Part shown: positions 7,579 to 12,760 of the stretch, in pieces
Layout: each line of letters begins with the position of its first letter
Numbering within the stretch: the first letter of the stretch is position 1
DNA from: a virus
DNA length: 21,399 bases
Reading direction: 5' to 3' (one strand)
Virus record (IMG/VR): IMGVR_UViG_3300017788_000209
Location: 1 to 21,399 of that record
The notes under the pieces: generated by a model
What the model saw: only the letters and a program-made list of their open reading frames with translations
What the model was told of the DNA's origin: nothing
The model's database searches: none
Position numbers and translations under genes: made by a program

Positions 7579-8038
7579 TAAACTGAACATCAACAATGAG
7601 ATGGCACAACTGGATCGCAAGAATCGAGGGTTTTATGATGAGCTCACAGATGAAGAACGTAAAAAATTCAGCATCTATCTCATGTTGCGTTGGAGTAGTA
7701 GTGTGCAGGCATCGTCTGCTGTGCAGGCCTACTATGTCATGAGCTGTAATGAAAATCTCAACAAAAACTTTTTTGACATATCCAAACATCCAAAACTGCA
7801 ATGGTTGTGCGCTACCACAGTCAGTCCAGGCATAGGCACACACAAACACCAGTGGATTCCGAACAAAAAGAAGAACTCTGCCATAGAAAACAAAACAGTT
7901 CGTGCTCTACGGCAAGTATTTCCTGTGCTCAAACGAGAAGAGCTAGAGATGCTGGCCATTATCAATAGCAAAGACGAAATCAAACAACTGCTGAAAGCAC
8001 ATGGTTGGGACGACAAGCGAATCAAATCTGATCTATAA
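7571..8038 (+). CDS. possible clamp-loader small subunit (T4 gp62-like)
   Basis: A 155-residue protein. The central part (FSIYLMLRWSSSV, AYYVMSCNENLNK.FFDIS.HPKLQWL, then SPGIGTHKHQWI) follows the same order as T4 gp62, where a helix ending in a Ser-containing turn, a mid helix with Asn-Leu, and a basic K..KW stretch pack against gp44. The match is remembered and loose, without hallmark catalytic residues, since gp62 has none. If right, it would work with gp44 to load the gp45 sliding clamp; neither partner is in this window. Its position between UvsW and primase/helicase supports a replication role. It overlaps the previous gene by 8 and the next by up to 38 bases. Confidence 0.62.
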   Translation: MSDKLNINNEMAQLDRKNRGFYDELTDEERKKFSIYLMLRWSSSVQASSAVQAYYVMSCNENLNKNFFDISKHPKLQWLCATTVSPGIGTHKHQWIPNKKKNSAIENKTVRALRQVFPVLKREELEMLAIINSKDEIKQLLKAHGWDDKRIKSDL

Positions 8039-8711
8039 ATGCCGCTATTGCGAAAAAGAATTCCGCAAGGAGAGCACACTAGCGGTGCACCAGTGCGAGA
8101 TCAAGCGCCGTTGGCAACAGGAAAACGAAACAGGAGTGCAATGGGGACTGCGTGCTTACCTGCGCTTTTACGAAATCACACAAGGCAGCGCCAGGCTGAA
8201 AAACTATGAAGACTTCGTGACCAGTCCTTATTATCTGGCATTTGTTCGATATGGACGTTATTGCGTATCTATACACAACATAAATTTCATATCCTACACC
8301 GACTGGCTGCTCAAGAACAACAAAAAGCTGGATCACTGGTGCCGGGACAGTTTGTACGAAGAATGGTTGAATGAATATCTCCGCCGAGAGAACGTGCAAG
8401 ATGCCCTCGAGCGAGGCCTTAAAGAAATGCAAGGCTATGCCGACAGCCATCCGGATCTCAAGAATGGATTCCGCGACTACTTTCGCTATGGCAATCCCAA
8501 TCGTATCTGCCATCACATTACCACCGGTCGCATCAGTCCTTGGATCGTGTTCAACTGTGACAGTGGCATTGCTTTTCTCGAGGGTCTGGACGAGACGCTG
8601 TTGGCCATCGTTCTTCCTTGGATAGATCCTGATCACTGGCATCGTAAACTGCAGGACTATCTCGCTGATGCCGAGTGGTGCAAGCATGTGTTGGCAGAGG
8701 CTGGCTTATGA
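8001..8711 (+). CDS. zinc-finger-bearing phage protein, function unknown
   Basis: A 236-residue protein with an N-terminal C2HC zinc-finger-like motif: C14-x2-C17, then H30 and C32, within YKCRYCEKEF and LAVHQC. A charged KRRWQQENETG follows. The rest is helical (LYEEWLNEYLRRENVQDALERGLKEMQ) with RDYFRYGN and a conserved-looking DPDHWHRKLQDYLADAEWCK tail. The finger suggests nucleic-acid binding. ATG 8001 is the only ATG that keeps the finger, though it lies 38 bases inside the previous gene; a non-ATG start nearer 8030 cannot be excluded. It is coupled to the next gene by ATGA. I think this is a conserved hypothetical of T4-like environmental phages. Confidence 0.75.
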   Translation: MVGTTSESNLIYKCRYCEKEFRKESTLAVHQCEIKRRWQQENETGVQWGLRAYLRFYEITQGSARLKNYEDFVTSPYYLAFVRYGRYCVSIHNINFISYTDWLLKNNKKLDHWCRDSLYEEWLNEYLRRENVQDALERGLKEMQGYADSHPDLKNGFRDYFRYGNPNRICHHITTGRISPWIVFNCDSGIAFLEGLDETLLAIVLPWIDPDHWHRKLQDYLADAEWCKHVLAEAGL

Positions 8712-8947
8712 GCATGATCCGATTAAAATACGGTGGGGAGAACACAGTGGTCAAGCCTGTACAAGCGGCCCTACGACTCAGTGACGAACTGCGCGAACAG
8801 TATGGACTGGTCCGTGGCAGAGACTACAGCTGGCATTTCAGTTCCGCTGACCGAGAATTACATGTGTTGTTCCACGGCACCGCGGCAGAACAGGTGTCCA
8901 CCATCGTATCGATGAAATATCTAGGAAAGGATCTAGATGAAATTTAA
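8708..8947 (+). CDS. small unknown protein upstream of the mini-polymerase
   Basis: A 79-residue protein started at ATG 8708 (ATGA overlap with the previous stop codon); the frame is open 33 bases further upstream but the coupled start is favoured. It has an alternating pattern ending in TIVSMKYLGKDLDEI and no recognisable motif. It overlaps the following gene by 11 bases, so translation of the two is probably linked; a partner role for the mini Pol III alpha-like protein is possible but only positional inference. Confidence 0.65.
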   Translation: MSMIRLKYGGENTVVKPVQAALRLSDELREQYGLVRGRDYSWHFSSADRELHVLFHGTAAEQVSTIVSMKYLGKDLDEI

Positions 8948-9527
8948 CTCAGACATTGATATTGACTTCGCTAACAGAGAACAGATACTTGGCCACATAA
9001 TTCATGTGCCAGCCAGCATGCTCCGTGACGGAAAGTTTGTAGCGCACAACACCGGTATCTATGCCACAGCAGTTCCACAAGATCCGTTTACTGGACTTTG
9101 CAGTATAGATTATGAACAAGCGGAACAGCGTGGATACGTAAAACTGGATCTGCTCAATGTAAGTCTGTATCGGCAAGTTCGTGACGAAGCGCATCTACTG
9201 GAGCTGATGCAGCATGCTCCAGACTGGCAGCGTTTCAATATCGATCGGGAGTTTTTTGAACAGCTGATGCATGTGAACAGCCACTGGGATCTCTTGAAAA
9301 AGATGCCTGAGCCAGTGGATACTGTGGCTCGTTTGGCCATGTTCTTGGCCGTAATACGCCCGGCAAAGAGATATCTAGTAGGACGCACGTGGAAAGAAGT
9401 AGCGGATGAAGTGTGGACCAGGCCAGTGGATGATGCATACTTTTTCAAGAAAAGCCATTCGCTGGCCTATGCGCATCTAGTGGTCGTGAATATGAATCTA
9501 ATCAGTCTTGCGGACCAAAACAATTGA
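8937..9527 (+). CDS. miniature DNA polymerase III alpha-like protein (C-family catalytic core only)
   Basis: A 196-residue protein that aligns by eye, in order, with landmarks of bacterial Pol III alpha. SDIDIDFANREQIL (5-18) matches the PDFDVDF..RDQVI motif with catalytic Asp pair D8/D10. AHNTGIYATAVP (36-47) matches KHAGGVVIAP. RGYVKLDLLNV (66-75) matches LVKFDFLGL with the third catalytic Asp, D71. HVNSHWDLLKKM (112-123) matches the LESRGMKDLIKRL region, MFLAVIRPAK (135-144) matches ALVALFRPGP, and FKKSHSLAYAHL (170-181) matches NKSHSAAYALV. Missing are the PHP domain, much of palm and fingers including the YQEQ segment, the clamp-binding and OB regions; E. coli alpha has about 1160 residues. 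The start has an AAGGA ribosome site. Whether it polymerises, regulates or has another job is unknown. Confidence 0.82.
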   Translation: MKFNSDIDIDFANREQILGHIIHVPASMLRDGKFVAHNTGIYATAVPQDPFTGLCSIDYEQAEQRGYVKLDLLNVSLYRQVRDEAHLLELMQHAPDWQRFNIDREFFEQLMHVNSHWDLLKKMPEPVDTVARLAMFLAVIRPAKRYLVGRTWKEVADEVWTRPVDDAYFFKKSHSLAYAHLVVVNMNLISLADQNN

Positions 9528-9875
9528 TCTGCGTTTGGTTTTCTTGGCTGCGATTTCTTTCAGACTCACATACGGCCCAAACGGGATTTCAACATCTCTG
9601 CTGTTCATGGTCTTGAGGCAATAACGGAACTGTTTCCAGTCGTGACGTAAAAACACATTGATTGGAATGGTGCGATTGCTTTCCCACCACCATATTTCGC
9701 CTAGGTTTAAGAACGTGTGTTTTTCTGCTTCGGTGCGCAACATCGCATAGTCGTAGATGCAGGTCAGCATATCATCCACGTTTTGCACGATACCTATATA
9801 TTCGTTGCCGCCGTAGACTACATAACTTAGGAATGGATATTTTTTACAAAAGTCTTTTAAGATATCTTCTGACAC
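9498..9875 (-). CDS. lone minus-strand protein of unknown function
   Basis: A 125-residue protein on the minus strand, beginning at a GTG (the only usual start codon before an in-frame stop). It has GEIWWWESNRTIPINVFL in the middle and a basic tail AAKKTKRRSIVLVRKTD. No known domain. No better plus-strand frame fills 9528-9958, which supports it. Its 3' end overlaps that of the mini-polymerase by 30 bases, tail to tail, and it diverges from the primase gene. A GGTAAATA box on its own strand (plus-strand positions 9900-9907) about 25 bases upstream of the GTG could be a late-type promoter, weakly supported. Confidence 0.68.
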   Translation of the reverse strand: MSEDILKDFCKKYPFLSYVVYGGNEYIGIVQNVDDMLTCIYDYAMLRTEAEKHTFLNLGEIWWWESNRTIPINVFLRHDWKQFRYCLKTMNSRDVEIPFGPYVSLKEIAAKKTKRRSIVLVRKTD

Positions 9876-9890
9876 AATAGTTGGAATTTC

Positions 9891-9910
9891 TTTACCAAAT
9901 ATTTACCAAA
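9891..9910. repeat. 9-base direct repeat in the divergent intergenic region
   Basis: TTTACCAAA occurs at 9891-9899 and again at 9902-9910, two bases apart (11-base period, about one helical turn). It lies between the minus-strand gene and the primase promoter, where an operator or an A+T-rich control site would be expected. Function unproven. Confidence 0.5.
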
Positions 9911-9922
9911 GCACCATAACCG

Positions 9923-9951
9923 TTGCTTTTATTCGGATGCCGTGTTACACT
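9923..9951 (+). promoter_or_regulatory. sigma70-like promoter giving a leaderless primase transcript
   Basis: -35 TTGCTT (9923-9928), 17-base spacer, -10 TACACT (9946-9951). The primase ATG is at 9959, seven intervening bases after the -10 box. This is the same geometry as at 1164, 2354 and 4995. Confidence 0.65.
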
Positions 9952-9958
9952 GCTGTTT

Positions 9959-11032
9959 ATGAATGATCTCATCCAACAGGAACTGATATCGCTGCTGCCG
10001 GCACGTAGAAAACGTACCGGAGACTGGATCAGTTTCAATGCTGTGTGCTGCCCCCACAATGGAGAAACACCGGACACCCGCGGGCGTGGAGGTGTGCGTC
10101 CAAACAGTGATGGCAGCGTGAGCTATCACTGTTTCAACTGCGGGTTCAAAACAGGATTCTATCCGGGACGACCACTCAGCTACAAGTTCCGCCGGCTGCT
10201 GGGTTGGTTTGGCGCAGATGAAAACCAACTGCAGAGGCTCACGCTCGAAGCTCTGCGTATTAGAGAAATCACGCCGATAGAATCGCATGTGGCACCCCCA
10301 CCTGTGGAGATTTCGTTCAAAGCACGCGGACTTCCTGACAACAGCTCATCCATGAGAGAAAAATGTTTCCAACTGGCGCATGATGCAGTTGGTATAGAAC
10401 AATTGCAGGACTCACAACTGATACAGGCCGCGGACTATCTCAACAGCCGTCGTATGGGCCTGGACAGCTATGATTTTTATCTCACGCCAGATACCAGTTA
10501 CAACCTGCATCGCCGTATCATCATTCCTTTTTATTGGCAAGGCGGATTGATAGGTTACACTGCGCGAGCAGTTGATCCTGGTATACGACCAAAATATCAC
10601 AGCAGTTATGAACCCAACTATGTGTTTAATCTGGACAGACAGCAGCCAGATGCCAAGTTCGTGATAGTTACAGAAGGTCCTTTTGATGCCATGGGCATAG
10701 ACGGTGTGGCAGTACTGAGCAACAGCATCAGCGAAGTGCAAGCAGACATCATCGATTCTCTGGGCCGCGAAGTGATAGTGGTACCGGATTTTGATGCAGA
10801 GATGGACGAACGAACAGGTAAAAAGAAATGGTCTGGACGAGCACTAGTTGATGCTGCGCTGGAGTATGGGTGGAGCGTGAGTTTCCCAGAGTGGTACGAG
10901 CGGTGCAAGGATACGGCAGACGCTGTGGCTCGTTATGGCCCGCTGTTTACCCTGGCCACTATCTTGCGCGGCAAAGAGACGAGCGCATTAAAGATAGAAC
11001 TCAAGAGAAAAACAATATATAATAAACTATGA
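9959..11032 (+). CDS. 61: DNA primase, gp61/DnaG-type with zinc-binding and Toprim domains
   Basis: A 357-residue primase. The N-terminal zinc-binding domain has C31-x-H33 (CCPHNGE) paired with C58-x2-C61 (HCFNCGF). The Toprim domain begins at FVIVTEGPFDA with the catalytic Glu E239 and continues to VVPDFDAE with D277 and D279, the metal-binding DxD. NLHRRIIIPFYW and GYTARA in between are typical of the polymerase core. Length agrees with T4 gp61 (342 residues). It makes RNA primers on the lagging strand together with the helicase encoded next. ATG 9959 is preferred over a TTG at 9923, because 9923 is part of the promoter. The stop codon overlaps the helicase start (ATGA), so primase and helicase are made together. 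Confidence 0.93.
   Translation: MNDLIQQELISLLPARRKRTGDWISFNAVCCPHNGETPDTRGRGGVRPNSDGSVSYHCFNCGFKTGFYPGRPLSYKFRRLLGWFGADENQLQRLTLEALRIREITPIESHVAPPPVEISFKARGLPDNSSSMREKCFQLAHDAVGIEQLQDSQLIQAADYLNSRRMGLDSYDFYLTPDTSYNLHRRIIIPFYWQGGLIGYTARAVDPGIRPKYHSSYEPNYVFNLDRQQPDAKFVIVTEGPFDAMGIDGVAVLSNSISEVQADIIDSLGREVIVVPDFDAEMDERTGKKKWSGRALVDAALEYGWSVSFPEWYERCKDTADAVARYGPLFTLATILRGKETSALKIELKRKTIYNKL
11016..11023 (+). promoter_or_regulatory. weak -10-like box before the helicase gene
   Basis: TATATAAT at 11016-11023, just before ATG 11029, repeats the -10-to-start spacing seen elsewhere (TATATA ends eight positions before the A of the start codon). No convincing -35 box is seen 16-18 bases upstream, so independent transcription of the helicase is only a possibility. 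Confidence 0.3.
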
Positions 11033-12435
11033 CCAAAGAATACAACGTCAGCATACAAAAACTGTTCCTAGAGATGATGTTGCACGATGCACAGAACTTT
11101 GTGCGAGTGCAGAATATCTACAACGAAGAAAATTTCGATCGCAGCCTGAGATCTGTCGCCAAGTTTATCAAAGAGCACAGCAACAATCACAGGACCTTGC
11201 CTACCCTGGACCAGATACAGGCAGTGACAGGCCTAGAGCTCAAAGCACTGCCAGACATCACTGAAGGGCATCATGAATGGTTCCTAGGCGAGTTTGAGAG
11301 TTTTACCAAGCAAAAAGAACTGGAACGAGCCATCCTCAAAGCAGCGGACATGCTGGAGAAAGGCGAGTTTGATCCAGTAGAAAAACTGATCAAGGACGCT
11401 GTGCAGATCTCGCTTACCAAGGATCTTGGCACAGACTTCTGGTTGGATCCTGAGGGCATGCTGACCAAGTATTTTGATGCAGGTGGACAAGTGTCAACAG
11501 GTTGGCCACAGTTGGACAAGCTATTATACGGCGGGTTTTCACGTGGCGAGCTCAACATCTTTGCGGGCGGATCTGGATCAGGCAAAAGTCTCGTGATGAT
11601 GAACATAGCACTCAACTGGGTGCAGGCAGGCTTGCATGGTGTGTACGTCACGTTGGAACTGAGCGAAGAGCTCACGGGACTGCGAACCACGGCCATGCTA
11701 ACGAACATGAGCACCAAGGACATCCGCCGGGACAAACAGACTGCTGCGCTCAAGGTCAAGATGGTGGGCAAAAAGGCTGGCAGCTATCAGGTCAAAGCCT
11801 TGCCCGCGCAGAGCAACATCAATGACATCCGTGCGTTCTTGAAAGAATATCAGATCCAGACCGGCCGCCGGGTGGATTTTATCATGATCGATTATCTGGA
11901 CCTGCTCATGCCCGTGAGTGCCAAGGTCAGTCCCAATGACTTGTTTGTAAAAGACAAATACGTTTCAGAAGAACTGCGCAATCTCAGCAAAGAGCTGGGG
12001 GTGCTCATGGTCACTGCCAGTCAGCTGAATCGTGGTGCAGTGGACGAAATCGAGTTTGATCACAGCCATATTTCCGGTGGTATCTCGAAGATTAACACAG
12101 CAGATAATGTGTTTGGTATTTTCACTTCAAGAGCCATGCGTGAGCGTGGACGTTATCAAATCCAGTGCATGAAAAGCCGTAGTTCAACTGGTGTAGGCAA
12201 CAAGATCGATCTTGAATACAACGTGGAGACCATGCGCATCACGGATCCGGGCGAAGATGCTAATATACAGCAACCACATGCCAGCAGCATCATGAACCAG
12301 ATCAAGGCCAGATCCACAGTGGAACGCACAGACCCGGACACCGGAGAAGTCAGCGAATCCGCGCCGATCAAGACAGAAATGGGCAGTAACAAGCTCAAGA
12401 GCATGCTAGCGAACATAAAGGCGCAGGCGCGGTGA
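11029..12435 (+). CDS. 41: replicative DnaB-like helicase, T4 gp41-type
   Basis: A 468-residue RecA-fold hexameric helicase. The N-terminal part (1-130) is helical, as in the DnaB/gp41 N-domain that contacts primase. The C-domain begins near TGWPQLDKLLYGGFSRGELNIFAG, a DnaB signature. Walker A is GGSGSGKS (180-187), LELSEE (209-214) carries the catalytic-Glu region, Walker B is FIMIDYLDL (284-292), SQLNRG (331-336) is motif H3/H4-like, and MKSRSSTG (381-388) is near the arginine finger region. T4 gp41 has 475 residues, so this is full length. It unwinds the fork 5' to 3' and forms the primosome with the primase coupled upstream by ATGA. It ends the early/middle replication block. Confidence 0.95.
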   Translation: MTKEYNVSIQKLFLEMMLHDAQNFVRVQNIYNEENFDRSLRSVAKFIKEHSNNHRTLPTLDQIQAVTGLELKALPDITEGHHEWFLGEFESFTKQKELERAILKAADMLEKGEFDPVEKLIKDAVQISLTKDLGTDFWLDPEGMLTKYFDAGGQVSTGWPQLDKLLYGGFSRGELNIFAGGSGSGKSLVMMNIALNWVQAGLHGVYVTLELSEELTGLRTTAMLTNMSTKDIRRDKQTAALKVKMVGKKAGSYQVKALPAQSNINDIRAFLKEYQIQTGRRVDFIMIDYLDLLMPVSAKVSPNDLFVKDKYVSEELRNLSKELGVLMVTASQLNRGAVDEIEFDHSHISGGISKINTADNVFGIFTSRAMRERGRYQIQCMKSRSSTGVGNKIDLEYNVETMRITDPGEDANIQQPHASSIMNQIKARSTVERTDPDTGEVSESAPIKTEMGSNKLKSMLANIKAQAR

Positions 12436-12467
12436 CGTTTCTTTGTAGGTTTTGCAACCTCTGATTC

Positions 12468-12475
12468 GATAAATA
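12468..12475 (+). promoter_or_regulatory. T4-late-promoter-like box
   Basis: GATAAATA (12468-12475) differs from the T4 late -10 element TATAAATA at one position. Transcription would start about ten bases before the GGAG ribosome site of the next gene. A short stem AGGTT/AACCT (about 12447-12460) precedes it. It lies exactly where the gene content changes from replication to probable virion genes. Confidence 0.6.
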
Positions 12476-12496
12476 ACTAGGAATTGGAGCCTGACC

Positions 12497-12760
12497 TTGC
12501 TGAAAAAAACCCGTAGCATATTGGAAGAGCTGGATAGCCATTTTCTTGAAAAAGACAAGGAAAACGTGCTGGAAAGTCGTGCTGATCATGTGATACAGGG
12601 TGCTATCAACTTGATTAACACCATACGTGAAAATTACAGCAGTGAGGCAGCAGCCGAACTTGAACGGCGCCTGCTGAACAGTATAAGGGCACAGGATCCT
12701 AATAAATTCGTAAGAGGCATTAGGAGAGTGCGCAGTGAAACTACAACATCTAACAAGTGA
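12497..12760 (+). CDS. small helical protein at the start of the late operon
   Basis: An 87-residue, mostly helical protein started at TTG 12497, with GGAG seven bases upstream (12486-12489). It contains ILEELDSHF, ENVLESRADHVIQGAINLINTI and AAELERRLLNSIRAQDPNKFVRGIRRV, the last a basic helix. No known domain. Similar short proteins seem to occur in environmental T4-like phages without function. Its 3' end overlaps the long structural gene by 26 bases. Its placement under the late-type box suggests a late role, perhaps in assembly. Confidence 0.72.
   Translation: MLKKTRSILEELDSHFLEKDKENVLESRADHVIQGAINLINTIRENYSSEAAAELERRLLNSIRAQDPNKFVRGIRRVRSETTTSNK

Noticed and set aside
8079-8687. 202-residue open frame on the minus strand
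   Set aside because: It is antisense to the zinc-finger protein, which is coupled to its neighbours; the antisense product has no recognisable pattern.
8937-9527. Reading the mini Pol III alpha as a frameshifted fragment of a longer polymerase gene
   Set aside because: Flanking frames show no further Pol III alpha motifs, the gene has its own ribosome site, and landmarks from start to end of the core are all present with shortened spacers, so it is a compact gene rather than a broken one.
11271-11771. 166-residue open frame on the minus strand
   Set aside because: It overlaps the Walker A region of the gp41-like helicase and is Ser/Pro-rich in the way typical of antisense shadows.
12447-12460. 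AGGTT/AACCT stem as terminator of the helicase gene
   Set aside because: Only five pairs and no U-tract follow; too weak to call a terminator.
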